Shown here in pieces: positions 50,410 through 59,549 of a DNA stretch of 64,000 nt; the stretch's first letter is position 1, and every line of letters begins with the position of its first letter. Origin of the DNA: Rhizobium sp. WYJ-E13 (lineage in GTDB: Bacteria > Pseudomonadota > Alphaproteobacteria > Rhizobiales > Rhizobiaceae); contig NZ_CP076853.1 in the NCBI RefSeq assembly GCF_018987265.1, positions 4,084,501-4,148,500 of the forward strand, in the 5' to 3' direction. The notes under the pieces are model-generated. The model did not search any database, was not told the DNA's origin, and saw only the letters and a list, made by a program, of their open reading frames with translations. A program made the translations under genes and the position numbers.

Positions 50410-51756
50410 TTAGCGGCCCGCCTTGGTGCCCATCAGACGATGGCGCAGCGCATTCGATGCGGTATCGAACAGGAACACGACGATCAGGATCAGGATGACC
50501 ATGTAGGCGACGTTTTCCCAATTGGAATTGGTGCGCATGGCCTCCCAGAGCTTGAGACCGATACCGCCGGCACCGACGGCACCGATGATCGTCGCGCCGC
50601 GTACGTTCGATTCCCACTGATAGAGCGTTTGGCTGACGATGACGGGAACGATCTGCGGCATGATGCCGTAGCGATGCACCAGCACGGTCGAGGCGCCCGT
50701 CGACTTCACGCCTTCACGCGGTTTGTTGTCGATATTCTCGAGGCCTTCCGAGTAGAGCTTGCCGAGTGTGCCGGTCTCCGTCAGGAAGATGGCGCCGGAA
50801 CCGGCGAGAGGGCCGGGGCCGAAGGCGCGTGTCAGGAAAAGCGCCCAGATCAGCATGTCGACCGAACGGAGGAAGTCGAAGAAGCGCTTCAGGGCCTGGT
50901 TCAGAAACCTGTTTGGCGTAATGTTGCGCGCTGCCATGAAGGCGAGCGGGAAGGCCGCGAGCGAACCGAGCAATGTGCCAAGGAAGGCCATCACGATCGT
51001 CTGGAACAGCTTGGTCCAGACATCGCCGTGCTGCCATTCGCTATTGTTCCAGATATTGTCGAAAGCGAGCGACAGGTTCGACTGGTCGGGATGGATCCGC
51101 GGGCCGGAGACGATGAGACTGATAACCTCGCTTGCCTGCTTGTCGAAGAAGGGCGACTGTGTATCGAAGATGAAATTCGCCCAGCCGATGAAGCGCTTGC
51201 GCACCTTCACACGATCGACGGAAATGCTGACATCCCCTGCAAAGCCGAGATTGGCGAGCACATTGTCGTCATAGACCGTCATCCAGTTCGGAACTGGACC
51301 GACGACCTTCGGCGCGCCGCTGGAAACATCGACCGGCACCGTCATGCCATGGGCAACGATCGTCGTCTGGCGCTTGCTGACCGTCACCGTGCGACCGCTG
51401 CCGCCGACGAGGACGGTGATGCTGCCATCTGTATTGGTTTTCAGCCAATCCGGATGCGGATCGTCGCCAAGCGGCGAGAAGCGCGGATAGCGCGTCTGGA
51501 TCGTGCCATCGTCCTGGATACGGAATTCCGGCTGCACGTCATAGCTGATCCACTGGCTCATATAGATGCCGAAGCGTTCCCAATGGGCTTCGGCAATGAG
51601 CTTCGGCAGGTCGAAGAACCAGACGGCATAAATGCCGTAAAGAATGGTCGTAAGCACGATCAGAAGGCCGCCGAAACGCTGGCGGAAGGACCGGTGGAAA
51701 TATTCCGGATAGCGCGCTTCGATCTCATGCATGCGGTTTGCGTCGATGACCGTCAT
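50410..51756 (-). CDS. phnE: Phosphonate ABC transporter permease PhnE2, with a large periplasmic insertion
   Basis: A 448-residue permease. One N-terminal membrane segment (GGLLIVLTTILYGIYAVWFF, about 29-48) is followed by about 190 soluble residues before the other membrane helices begin near residue 250 (FQTIVMAFLGTLLGSLAAFP). The BPD_transp_1 region and the EAA-like loop (YSEGLENIDNKPREGVKSTG) are present. Normal PhnE proteins have about 260-320 residues. It forms the membrane channel with PhnE1, PhnC and PhnD. It is 7 bases after phnE1. Confidence 0.93.
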   Translation of the reverse strand: MTVIDANRMHEIEARYPEYFHRSFRQRFGGLLIVLTTILYGIYAVWFFDLPKLIAEAHWERFGIYMSQWISYDVQPEFRIQDDGTIQTRYPRFSPLGDDPHPDWLKTNTDGSITVLVGGSGRTVTVSKRQTTIVAHGMTVPVDVSSGAPKVVGPVPNWMTVYDDNVLANLGFAGDVSISVDRVKVRKRFIGWANFIFDTQSPFFDKQASEVISLIVSGPRIHPDQSNLSLAFDNIWNNSEWQHGDVWTKLFQTIVMAFLGTLLGSLAAFPLAFMAARNITPNRFLNQALKRFFDFLRSVDMLIWALFLTRAFGPGPLAGSGAIFLTETGTLGKLYSEGLENIDNKPREGVKSTGASTVLVHRYGIMPQIVPVIVSQTLYQWESNVRGATIIGAVGAGGIGLKLWEAMRTNSNWENVAYMVILILIVVFLFDTASNALRHRLMGTKAGR

Positions 51757-51763
51757 GGCCGCC

Positions 51764-52729
51764 TCAATGTTGCAGGAAGAAGGCGTGTTCGCCGACGAGA
51801 CGGCGGCGCAGCCAGGCGGAGAACTGGTCGACCGCGACGATCGTCACGAAGAGCAGCAGCACGAGCGCCACGGTCTTGGCGCCGAAACCACGGGAGATGG
51901 AAAGCTTGAGCTCTTCACCGATACCGCCGCCGCCAACGGCGCCGATGATGGTCGATGCACGTACATTGATCTCGAGGCGCAGCAGCGCATAGGACGCATA
52001 GTTCGGCATGACCTGCGGCAGGGCGGCGAAACGCACGCGCTCCAGCCAGTTCGCGCCGACGGCCCGCATGCCTTCGTCCGGTTTCATGTCGATGTTTTCG
52101 GCGACTTCGTAGAAGAGCTTGCCGAGTGCGCCGATCGTATGGAGCGTGATCGCGATGATTGCTGCCACCGGTCCGATCGAAAGGATCGCCGAAAACAAGC
52201 CGGCAATGACGATTTCCGGGAAGGCACGCAGGAATTCCATGATGCGCTTGGTAAAGATGCGCAGCGGCCAGTTCTTCGTCAGATTGCGTGCAGCAAAGAA
52301 GCTGAGCGGAACGGCGAAGATGAAGGCGATGATGGTCGAAACGAGCGCGATGTTGATCGTGACGATCATCAGCTCGAAATACTCAGGGATGTAGAAGCTG
52401 CCCCAGACATAGACGCGGCCATTGGCGAAATTGAATTCTTCGCCACCCTTGTCATTCGGGCTCGCAATATCGAAGAGCGCGCGCCAGACATCGGTCCAGT
52501 CTTTCGGGATAAGCCAGCTCAAGAAGTCGAACAAATGCGGCAGGCGGTCGAAGAAGTGACCCGCATTGCTCTCGTCGGCAAAGCGTACGGAGCTGACGAA
52601 GGCGGCGATGAGGATCACTAGGCCAAGGGCGGTGTAGAAACGCCGCCTGGCGATCATCCTGTCCCAAGCAGTGGCGATTTCCTTCGTGCTCGGCATCGGC
52701 ACATGCGGCTGTGTATCGGCAATAGTCAT
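51764..52729 (-). CDS. phnE: Phosphonate ABC transporter permease PhnE1
   Basis: A 321-residue permease of normal build. About six membrane segments (YTALGLVILIAAFVSSVRF first), and the cytoplasmic coupling loop FYEVAENIDMKPDEGMRAVG characteristic of PhnE. It pairs with PhnE2, 7 bases downstream. It lies behind a terminator hairpin that follows phnD, so its level should be lower than that of the binding protein. Confidence 0.95.
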   Translation of the reverse strand: MTIADTQPHVPMPSTKEIATAWDRMIARRRFYTALGLVILIAAFVSSVRFADESNAGHFFDRLPHLFDFLSWLIPKDWTDVWRALFDIASPNDKGGEEFNFANGRVYVWGSFYIPEYFELMIVTINIALVSTIIAFIFAVPLSFFAARNLTKNWPLRIFTKRIMEFLRAFPEIVIAGLFSAILSIGPVAAIIAITLHTIGALGKLFYEVAENIDMKPDEGMRAVGANWLERVRFAALPQVMPNYASYALLRLEINVRASTIIGAVGGGGIGEELKLSISRGFGAKTVALVLLLFVTIVAVDQFSAWLRRRLVGEHAFFLQH

Positions 52730-52803
52730 GAACGCCTCGCCTACTGCATAATTCCTTGAATCGGGCTCGATTTAAGGATGAAATTATGCAGCAATTTGAA
52801 GTG

Positions 52804-52842
52804 CTACAGCGTCCTTTGCGCGTCTGACGCGCGGCGCTGTAG
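52804..52842. repeat. Rhizobial palindromic repeat in the phnD-phnE1 gap
   Basis: CTACAGCG ... GCGCGTC/GACGCGC ... CGCTGTAG, about 39 bases, an imperfect palindrome. From memory the same core (CTACAGCGTCCTTTGCGCGTC) is repeated in many Rhizobium intergenic regions. It lies downstream of the phnD terminator within the operon. Confidence 0.65.
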
Positions 52843-52846
52843 TCAC

Positions 52847-52876
52847 AAGAAAAGGGCGGCCGTCGCCGGCCGCCCC
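52847..52876 (-). terminator. Intra-operon terminator after phnD
   Basis: On the minus strand GGGCGGCCG, a 4-base loop and CGGCCGCCC, followed by TTTTC, 17 bases after the phnD stop. A terminator here is usual for transport operons that make more binding protein than permease. Confidence 0.8.
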
Positions 52877-52893
52877 GCATACGGATGGCGCAA

Positions 52894-53802
52894 TCAGCCG
52901 CCGATAGCAGCCTTACGAACCTCTACGACAGCGTTGTAGAAGTCGTGCTTGACCGGGGCATAGCCCTTGTAGTCGCCGCCTTCGATAGCAGCGAAGCACT
53001 TGTGGTCCTTCTCCGGAAGAGCCGTGAAGAAGGCGGTGAGCTTCTTCTGCCATTCTTCGCCGAGAGCGTTGCGAACGACGAGCGGGCCGTTCGGGATCAG
53101 CGGCGAACGCCATACTTCAACGAGCTTGTTCGGATCGACGGCGCCCTTGTCGACTTCCTTGCGGAAGGTACCGGAAGTGTAGCCGTCCTTGAAGTCGCCG
53201 ATGCCCGAGCTATCGTCAACAGCAACGTCGACCTTGCCGTCGTAAGCAGCGAGGAGGTTATTCTCGTGGCCGCCGTTGAACTGGGTGGAAGCGAAGAACT
53301 TGTCGTTCGGCATGCCCGTGTCCTTCGGGATCTGCGTCAGCGGAACGAGGTAGCCCGAGGTGGAGTCCGGATCGGCGTAGCCGAGCTTCTTGCCCTTGGC
53401 GTCCTTGATTGTCTTGATGCCGGAGGACTTCAGAGCGAGACCGATCGAGTAGTAACCCGTGGAACCGTCCTTCTGCTGCGTCGTCAGGATCGGCGTAACA
53501 GCCTTCGGGTCCTTGATATAAACGGACGCGTAGCCGGAAGCGCCGAGTTCGGCGAAGTCGAGCGTGCCGCCGAGGAGACCCTGGATGACGCCGTCATAAT
53601 CGGCGGCCGGGAAGAGCGAAACCTTCTCGAAGCCGAATTCCTGCTTCAGGTGGTCTGCAAGGCAGGCATAGTTGCGCAGGCGGTCGGTTTCGTTTTCGCC
53701 GCCGAGGATGCCGACGCGGAATTCCTTGAGATCAGCGGCATTGGCGGCGCCAACTGCGAGGGACAGGATCGCCGTAGCCGCAAAAAGTGCTTTCTTCAAC
53801 AT
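52894..53802 (-). CDS. phnD: Phosphonate-binding periplasmic protein PhnD
   Basis: A 302-residue solute-binding protein with a signal peptide (MLKKALFAATAILSLAVGAA, cut near NAA). The PhnD family pattern is seen in FRVGILGGENETDRLRNYAC, DYDGVIQGLLGGTLDFAELG and KLGYADPDSTSGYLVPL. It delivers phosphonates to the PhnE permeases. It lies between phnC (87 bases upstream on the transcript) and phnE1 behind a terminator. Confidence 0.96.
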   Translation of the reverse strand: MLKKALFAATAILSLAVGAANAADLKEFRVGILGGENETDRLRNYACLADHLKQEFGFEKVSLFPAADYDGVIQGLLGGTLDFAELGASGYASVYIKDPKAVTPILTTQQKDGSTGYYSIGLALKSSGIKTIKDAKGKKLGYADPDSTSGYLVPLTQIPKDTGMPNDKFFASTQFNGGHENNLLAAYDGKVDVAVDDSSGIGDFKDGYTSGTFRKEVDKGAVDPNKLVEVWRSPLIPNGPLVVRNALGEEWQKKLTAFFTALPEKDHKCFAAIEGGDYKGYAPVKHDFYNAVVEVRKAAIGG

Positions 53803-53889
53803 GGGTTCTCTCCAGAATGACCGGGGTTCGGTCGTTTTGTTACGAAGAAATCTGCCCTTGACGCGGGCGTTCGATCGCGGCCGCCCCTC

Positions 53890-54735
53890 TCACAGACCGG
53901 CCAGCGCCAGCGGTTGATTGCCGGCGGATTGGTTTTCGGCTCCTTCCGGAGCCATGTTGATTGCGGTCGAGGTCATCGTTTCGTCGATGCCCGCACCGTC
54001 CTTGTCCATGCCGTAGATTTCTTTCACGGCCTCGGCGGTCAGCTCGGAGGGCTTTCCGTCGAAAACGACGCGGCCGCCTGCCATGCCGATGATGCGTTCG
54101 CAGTAGTTGCGGGCCGTATCGAGCGTGTGCAGGTTGGTGATGACGGTAATGCCTTCGCGCTCATTGATGTCACGCAATGCATCCATGACGATTTTCGCGT
54201 TCAGCGGGTCGAGCGAGGCGATTGGCTCATCGGCTAGAACCATCTTCGGGTTCTGCATCAGCGCGCGGGCAATCGCCACGCGCTGCTGCTGACCGCCCGA
54301 AAGCGTGCCGGCAGCCTGCAGCGCCGTCTGCTCGATGCCGAGGCGTTCCAATGCAGCAATCGCGTGGATGCGTTCTTCGCGGCTGAAGACGTTGAGCAGG
54401 CTAAGGATCGTCGAGCGGTGGTTCAGGCGGCCGAGCATGACGTTGGTGAGCACGTCGAGGCGCGGCACGAGGTTGAACTGCTGGAAGATCATGGCGCAAT
54501 CGCGCTGCCAGTTGCGCAGTGCCTGACCCCGAAGGCCGGAAACCTCGACACCACCGAAATGGATGGTGCCGGAGGAGGGTTCCTGCAGTCGGTTGATCAT
54601 GCGCAGGAGCGTGGACTTGCCGGCGCCGGAACGGCCGATGATGCCGACCATCTGACCCTGAGGAATGTCCAGCGTTACGGAGTCGACAGCGAGCTTTTTT
54701 CCGAACCGGCGTGTGACATTCTTCAGCTCGAACAT
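53890..54735 (-). CDS. phnC: Phosphonate ABC transporter ATP-binding protein PhnC
   Basis: A 281-residue ABC ATPase. Walker [10 protein letters not shown] (near 34-42), Q-loop [10 protein letters not shown], signature [15 protein letters not shown], Walker [14 protein letters not shown]. The C-terminal about 35 residues (after [10 protein letters not shown]) extend past the usual end and look disordered. ATG 54735 is spaced best from GAGGGA; ATG 54738 is next to it. A Pho-box-like repeat lies about 57 bases upstream, so phnC-D-E may have their own start within the cluster. Confidence 0.95.
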   Translation of the reverse strand: MFELKNVTRRFGKKLAVDSVTLDIPQGQMVGIIGRSGAGKSTLLRMINRLQEPSSGTIHFGGVEVSGLRGQALRNWQRDCAMIFQQFNLVPRLDVLTNVMLGRLNHRSTILSLLNVFSREERIHAIAALERLGIEQTALQAAGTLSGGQQQRVAIARALMQNPKMVLADEPIASLDPLNAKIVMDALRDINEREGITVITNLHTLDTARNYCERIIGMAGGRVVFDGKPSELTAEAVKEIYGMDKDGAGIDETMTSTAINMAPEGAENQSAGNQPLALAGL

Positions 54736-54791
54736 CATGCTCTTCCCTCGCATTGCAGGCTTGCTTCCGGGGATCGCATTAGTCCCGCTTC

Positions 54792-54809
54792 ATGAACCTC
54801 GCATGTCAG
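54792..54809 (-). promoter_or_regulatory. Pho-box-like site before phnC
   Basis: On the minus strand CTGACAT-GCGA-GGTTCAT, 10 of 14 positions of CTGTCAT-N4-CTGTCAT, followed at 10 bases by TAATGC, the spacing expected of a PhoB-dependent -10. Confidence 0.5.
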
Positions 54810-54854
54810 TTTTGTGTAAGTCCTGTCACAAAACCCTGCGCTGCAGCATTCTGC

Positions 54855-55472
54855 TCAGCCGCCGTATCGGGAGAGGAAGTCTTCGGCGCCAAGTGCCCGG
54901 AAATCAGGCAATGCATCGCGCAGCCGGTCGTGTTCCCAGTCCCACCAAGCAAGCCCATCCATGCGCTCGCCGATCTCCTTCGGAAATCGCTCGCGGATGA
55001 GCTTGGCCGGCACGCCGCCGACGATCGTGTAGGGAGCGACATCCTTCGAGACGACTGCGCCTGCACCGATCACGGCCCCGTTGCCGACAGTCACGCCGGG
55101 CAGGATCGTCGCGCCATGACCGATCCAGACATCATTGCCGATGACGACCCGGTTGGAGCGGCGCCATTCGAAGAATTCCGTCTCCATGTCGGCATCCGGC
55201 CAGTAGTCGATGGCACGGTAGGTGAAGTGGTGCAGCGTCGCGCGCCAAGTCGGATGGTTGGTGGCGTTGATGCGCACCGCAGCGGCGATGTTGACGAACT
55301 TGCCGATCGTTGCGCACCAGATGGAGCCGTCCTGCATGATGTAGGAATAGTCGCCGAACTCCGCCTCGCTGATCCGGCAGCGCTCGGAGACTTCCGTATA
55401 GCGGCCGAAGGTCGAGTTGGAGACGGAGGCGGTCTCGTGGAAATAGGGCTCGATGCCCAGCTTGCGGCTCAT
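54855..55472 (-). CDS. Phosphonate-cluster hexapeptide-repeat acyltransferase
   Basis: A 205-residue left-handed beta-helix protein. Hexapeptide repeats are clear around [20 protein letters not shown] and [20 protein letters not shown], with [16 protein letters not shown] closing the helix. The N-terminal part and a Trp-rich end ([15 protein letters not shown]) match the type found in phn operons. It may acetylate aminoalkylphosphonates, the job of PhnO elsewhere; not proven. Its start overlaps the phnL stop by 4 bases. Confidence 0.9.
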   Translation of the reverse strand: MSRKLGIEPYFHETASVSNSTFGRYTEVSERCRISEAEFGDYSYIMQDGSIWCATIGKFVNIAAAVRINATNHPTWRATLHHFTYRAIDYWPDADMETEFFEWRRSNRVVIGNDVWIGHGATILPGVTVGNGAVIGAGAVVSKDVAPYTIVGGVPAKLIRERFPKEIGERMDGLAWWDWEHDRLRDALPDFRALGAEDFLSRYGG

Positions 55473-56179
55473 GCGGCGATCGCCTTTCGCGGAGAGAATT
55501 GCTGAACGTCGAGAATGCGGTCGGCGGTTGCCTCGCGCACTTCCTCATCGTGGAAGATGCCGAGCAGGGCGACGCCCGCCTTCTTCTTTTCCTCGATCAT
55601 GCCGACGACGACGGCCCGGTTCTTCGCGTCGAGCGAGGCGGTCGGCTCGTCGAGCAGCAGGATCGTATGATCGGTGATGAAGCCACGGGCGATGTTGACG
55701 CGCTGCTGCTCGCCGCCGGAGAACGTGGCGGGCGGCAGCTGCCAGAGCGCTTCCGGCAGGTTGAGCTTATCGAGCAGCGCCGCGGCCTTTTCCCTGGCGC
55801 TCACGGCATTTTCACCACGAGCGAGCAGGGGTTCGGCGACGACGTCAATCGCCGCAACGCGTGGAACCGTGCGCAGGAACTGGCTGACATAGCCGAGCGT
55901 CTGGCGCCGCACGTCGAGAATGGTGCGCGGGTCGGCGGCGGCGAGGTCGACGATCTTGCCGTTGTGATCAACGAGGATCTGTCCGGTATCGACGGCATAA
56001 TTGCCGTAGATCATCTTGAGCAGCGAGCTTTTGCCGATACCTGAGGGGCCACCGAGCACGACACATTCGCCCGATGCCACCGAGAAGGAGACATCCGAGA
56101 CAACAGGCAGCTTGATGCCGTCGCGCAGATGCATGATGAAGCTCTTGGCGACTTCTGAAACGACGAGGGGCGTTGCCAT
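55469..56179 (-). CDS. phnL: C-P lyase system ATP-binding protein PhnL
   Basis: A 236-residue ABC-type ATPase that works in the C-P lyase complex rather than in transport. Walker [21 protein letters not shown], signature [15 protein letters not shown] and Walker [13 protein letters not shown] are intact. It assists PhnG-H-I in forming the ribose-phosphonate from ATP. It follows phnK by 5 bases and overlaps the transferase gene. Confidence 0.95.
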   Translation of the reverse strand: MATPLVVSEVAKSFIMHLRDGIKLPVVSDVSFSVASGECVVLGGPSGIGKSSLLKMIYGNYAVDTGQILVDHNGKIVDLAAADPRTILDVRRQTLGYVSQFLRTVPRVAAIDVVAEPLLARGENAVSAREKAAALLDKLNLPEALWQLPPATFSGGEQQRVNIARGFITDHTILLLDEPTASLDAKNRAVVVGMIEEKKKAGVALLGIFHDEEVREATADRILDVQQFSPRKAIAA

Positions 56180-56184
56180 GGTTC

Positions 56185-56961
56185 TTAAACCTGCAGGATC
56201 GAGGAAACGAGGAGTTGGGTATAGGGCTCGCGCGGGTCGTCCAGCACGCGGTCGGTCAGACCCTGCTCGATGACAAAGCCGTCCTTCATCACCATCATGC
56301 GATGAGAGAGAAGGCGGGCGACGGCGAGGTCATGCGTGACGATGATGGCCGAGAGGCCGAGATCGTTGACGAGGCCGCGCACCAGATCGAGCAGACGCGC
56401 CTGCACCGAGACGTCGAGACCGCCGGTCGGCTCGTCCATGAAGACGAGGCGCGGGCCGGTCACGAGGTTGCGGGCGATCTGCAGGCGCTGGCGCATGCCG
56501 CCGGAGAAAGCGCGCGGCTGGTCGTCGATGCGGCCGGTATCGATCTCGACACGCTCCAACCAATCGATAGCGGTGGAGCGAATCTTGCCGTAGTGACGGT
56601 CGCCGATCGCCATCAGGCGTTCGCCGACATTGGCGCCGGCAGACACCGTCATGCGCAACCCGTCAGCCGGGTTCTGATGCACGAAGCCCCAGTCCGTGCG
56701 CATCAGGAAGCGGCGCTCGGCCTCGCTCATGTGGTAGAGGTCGCGGTAATTGCTGTCGCGCATGTGATACTCGACACTACCTGTTGTCGGCATCAGCCGG
56801 GTGGAGATGCAGTTGAGCAGCGTCGTCTTGCCCGAGCCGGATTCGCCGACGATGGCGAGCACTTCGCCGGGCCAGAGCTCAAAGGAGACGTTCCGGCAGC
56901 CGATGCGGTTGCCGTAGAACTTTGAGAGGTCGTTGACTTTGAGAAGCGGTGTATCGGTCAT
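56185..56961 (-). CDS. phnK: C-P lyase system ATP-binding protein PhnK
   Basis: A 258-residue ABC-type ATPase that binds PhnJ on the C-P lyase core. Walker A IVGESGSGKTTLLNCISTRL, signature FSGGMRQRLQIARNL, Walker B LVFMDEPTGGLD. YHMRDSNYRDLYHMSEAERR is the PhnK-specific insertion. The frame extends to 57021, but ATG 56961 (MTDTPLLKVNDLSKFYGN) overlaps the phnJ stop by 4 bases and fits the family. Confidence 0.95.
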   Translation of the reverse strand: MTDTPLLKVNDLSKFYGNRIGCRNVSFELWPGEVLAIVGESGSGKTTLLNCISTRLMPTTGSVEYHMRDSNYRDLYHMSEAERRFLMRTDWGFVHQNPADGLRMTVSAGANVGERLMAIGDRHYGKIRSTAIDWLERVEIDTGRIDDQPRAFSGGMRQRLQIARNLVTGPRLVFMDEPTGGLDVSVQARLLDLVRGLVNDLGLSAIIVTHDLAVARLLSHRMMVMKDGFVIEQGLTDRVLDDPREPYTQLLVSSILQV

Positions 56962-57833
56962 TCTGCAGCCTCCCGGGCCAGCATTTCGCCGGCATGTCCG
57001 TGTGCACGGCGGTCTTCGCAATGGTCGGTATCGGAGCAGACGAACATGCGTCCGCCCTTGTCGTCGAGGATCACCTCGTCGAGGTAGACCTCTTCCGCGC
57101 CGCAGAGTGCGCAGGGCTTGCCGAAGCGCTGGATTTCGAAGGGATGGTCTTCGAAATCAAGGCTGACGACGTCGGTGTAGGGCGGCACGGCATAGATGCG
57201 CTTTTCGCGGCCGGCGCCGAAAAGCTGCAACGCTTCCGACCTGTGCATTTTCGGATTATCGAATTTCGGCGTCGGCGAGGGATCCATGACATAGCGGCCA
57301 TGAACCTTGACCGGATAGGCATAGGTCGTGGCGATACGGCCGTTGCGGGCAATGTCCTCGTAGAGCTTCACGTGCATGAGGCCGTACTCCTCAAGCGCAT
57401 GCATCTTGCGTGTCTCCGTCTCGCGCGGTTCGAGGAAGCGCAGCGGTTCCGGGATCGGCACCTGATAAACGAGCACCTGGCCTTCGCTGAGTTTTTCCTC
57501 AGGGATACGGTGGCGCGTCTGGATGATCGTCGCATCCTTGGTGTGGGTCGTAACCGCGACATTGGCGACCTTCTGGAAGAAGCCGCGGATGGAGACGGCA
57601 TTCGTCGTGTCGTCGGCGCCCTGGTCGATGACCTTGAGAACGTCGTCAGGCCCGATGATGGCGGCCGTTACCTGCACCCCGCCGGTGCCCCAGCCGTAAG
57701 GCATCGGCATTTCTCTGCTGGCAAAGGGCACTTGATAGCCGGGAATGGCGATCGCCTTCAGGATCGCGCGTCGGATCATGCGCTTGGTCTGTTCGTCAAG
57801 ATAGGCGAAATTGTAGGTGGCGAGATCACTCAT
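56958..57833 (-). CDS. phnJ: Carbon-phosphorus lyase PhnJ (radical SAM-type)
   Basis: A 291-residue C-P lyase. The four conserved cysteines are present near the C-terminus: CALC (about 241/244), then Cys in MFVCSDTDHCEDR (about 266 and 272), fitting the CX2CX21CX5C motif that binds the iron-sulfur cluster. The glycyl/active region MPYGWGTGGVQVTAAIIGPD is intact. PhnJ cleaves ribose 1-phosphonate 5-phosphate to the alkane and the 1,2-cyclic phosphate. It overlaps phnI and phnK. Confidence 0.97.
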   Translation of the reverse strand: MSDLATYNFAYLDEQTKRMIRRAILKAIAIPGYQVPFASREMPMPYGWGTGGVQVTAAIIGPDDVLKVIDQGADDTTNAVSIRGFFQKVANVAVTTHTKDATIIQTRHRIPEEKLSEGQVLVYQVPIPEPLRFLEPRETETRKMHALEEYGLMHVKLYEDIARNGRIATTYAYPVKVHGRYVMDPSPTPKFDNPKMHRSEALQLFGAGREKRIYAVPPYTDVVSLDFEDHPFEIQRFGKPCALCGAEEVYLDEVILDDKGGRMFVCSDTDHCEDRRAHGHAGEMLAREAAE

Positions 57834-58936
57834 TCGGCGGCCTCCTTTTGGGTCTCGCCGCTGTTGCGGGCGGCTTCGAATTCGCGGCGCATGCGGCGGA
57901 CGAGGTCGAGTTCGGCCTGGAAGTCCACATAATGCGGAAGCTTCAGGTGCTCGACGAAGCCGGTCGCCTGTACGTTGTCGGAATGGGAAATGACGAATTC
58001 CTCGTCCTGCGCCGGCGCGGTAATGTCCTCGCCGAGCTCTTCAGCCCGCAGCGCACGATCCACCAGCGACATGGCCATCGCCTTGCGTTCGCTCTGGCCG
58101 AAGACCAGGCCGTAACCGCGGGTGAACTGCGGCGGCGCCTTGGCCGAACCCTTGAACTGGTTGACCATCTGGCATTCGGTAAGTTGGATCGTGCCGAGCG
58201 AGACGGCAAAGCCGAGTTCGGCCACGTCGAATTCCACCTCGACCTCGCCGATGCGGATTTCGCCGGTGAACGGGTGGTTGCGGCCATAGCCGCGCTGGGT
58301 CGAATAGCCGAGTGCCAGCAGGAAACCTTCGTCGCCGCGGGCAAGCGCCTGCAGTCGAAGATCCCTGGTCATCGGGAATTCCATCGGCTCGCGCGTCAGG
58401 TCGCCCGTCTCGTGATCCTCGGGAAGCTCGCCGTCGTTTTCGATCAGCCCTTCCTGGCCGAGGATTTCGGAGACGCGCATGACGCGGCCGCTCTCCGCCT
58501 CGCGCTGCGCCGGCTCTTCCACGGCCTCGTCCGAAAGTAGCGAGGGATCGAGCAGGCGGTGCGTGTAGTCGAAGGTCGGCCCAAGCAGCTGTCCGCCCGG
58601 AAGATCCTTGTAGGTGGCGGAGATGCGGCGTTCGATCTGCATATTGGCGGTATCGAGCGGCTTCGAATAGCCGAAGCGCGGCAGCGTCGTGCGATAGGCG
58701 CGCAAGAGGAAGATCGCCTCGATCATGTCCCCGCGCGACTGGCGCACGGCAAGGGCGGCGAGCGTCCGGTCATAGAGCGAGGCCTCGGCCATGACGCGGT
58801 CGACGGCGAGCGCCAGCTGTTCGACGATCTGCTCGATGCCGATCGCCGGCACGGAGCGGTCGCCGCGCCGGCGGTCGGCGAGCAGGCGGTGGGCATTGGC
58901 GATGGCGGCCTCGCCACCCTTGACGGCAACATACAT
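57830..58936 (-). CDS. phnI: C-P lyase core subunit PhnI
   Basis: A 368-residue PhnI starting MYVAVKGGEAAIANAHRLLA. Family segments are clear: RGDRSVPAIGIEQIVEQLAL, LLRAYRTTLPRFGYSKPLDT and GFVEHLKLPHYVDFQAELDL. PhnI is the nucleosidase that, with PhnG/H/L, replaces the adenine of ATP by the phosphonate. It lies 4 bases after phnH and overlaps phnJ by 4. Confidence 0.97.
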   Translation of the reverse strand: MYVAVKGGEAAIANAHRLLADRRRGDRSVPAIGIEQIVEQLALAVDRVMAEASLYDRTLAALAVRQSRGDMIEAIFLLRAYRTTLPRFGYSKPLDTANMQIERRISATYKDLPGGQLLGPTFDYTHRLLDPSLLSDEAVEEPAQREAESGRVMRVSEILGQEGLIENDGELPEDHETGDLTREPMEFPMTRDLRLQALARGDEGFLLALGYSTQRGYGRNHPFTGEIRIGEVEVEFDVAELGFAVSLGTIQLTECQMVNQFKGSAKAPPQFTRGYGLVFGQSERKAMAMSLVDRALRAEELGEDITAPAQDEEFVISHSDNVQATGFVEHLKLPHYVDFQAELDLVRRMRREFEAARNSGETQKEAAE

Positions 58937-58940
58937 TAGC

Positions 58941-59549
58941 TCAGATCTCCGTTGCTGTGATCTTGGTGGTGCGCGGCAGGCAAAGGAATCGCTTGCCCGC
59001 CGTCAGCACGATGTCGACGCCGCGCGGGAAGAGCGCGCGGTTTTCCGTCCACAGACGCAGGAAGGTCTCCGGCAGGCCAACAGGCGAGATCTCGGTCACG
59101 CTCTGGATGCCGGGACCCATCAGGGTGAGCCGGCGGCCGCCTTCGAGGTCGGAGAGTTCGATCACGACAGTCGTGGAACGGTCGGGATATTCTTGCGTGC
59201 CGGCGGCAAAGAGGCCGAAGGTGGAAAGCGTCATGCCGGCTTCGACGAAAGCGAAGCGCGCTTCGGCCTTTTCACTGGTCAGCGGTGCGCCGGCGTGGAA
59301 GCCCAACCATTCCGGAACCGCCGACTTGGCGAGCCCTGCGGAAAGCCAGACGGGGGTGTCGTGGTCGCAGAGCGTCAGGCCGATCGCGCCGGCGGCGATT
59401 CCGAGCGGCGCAGGAGGCACAACGTCAGGCGTGACAGACTGGATCGTGCCGGGCCGGGCCATGCCGTCCATCAGCATCTTGAACACGCTCTGCGCATGGA
59501 AAACCGGCTCAGCGAAGCCGCCGGTCAGAACGTCGGTCTTGAGGCCCAT
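58941..59549 (-). CDS. phnH: C-P lyase core subunit PhnH
   Basis: A 202-residue PhnH, with the family start GGFAEPVFHAQSVFKMLMDG, followed by ARPGTIQ, and the LTLCDHDTPVWLSAGLAKSA region. It is a structural subunit of the PhnGHIJ core complex. Its ATG shares one base with the phnG stop (TGATG), so translation is coupled. Confidence 0.96.
   Translation of the reverse strand: MGLKTDVLTGGFAEPVFHAQSVFKMLMDGMARPGTIQSVTPDVVPPAPLGIAAGAIGLTLCDHDTPVWLSAGLAKSAVPEWLGFHAGAPLTSEKAEARFAFVEAGMTLSTFGLFAAGTQEYPDRSTTVVIELSDLEGGRRLTLMGPGIQSVTEISPVGLPETFLRLWTENRALFPRGVDIVLTAGKRFLCLPRTTKITATEI

Noticed and set aside
54800..54835. TGTGTAA-GTCC-TGTCACA on the plus strand as a Pho box for phnC
   Set aside because: Only about 9 of 14 positions match and it points away from phnC; the minus-strand site at 54792-54809 fits better.
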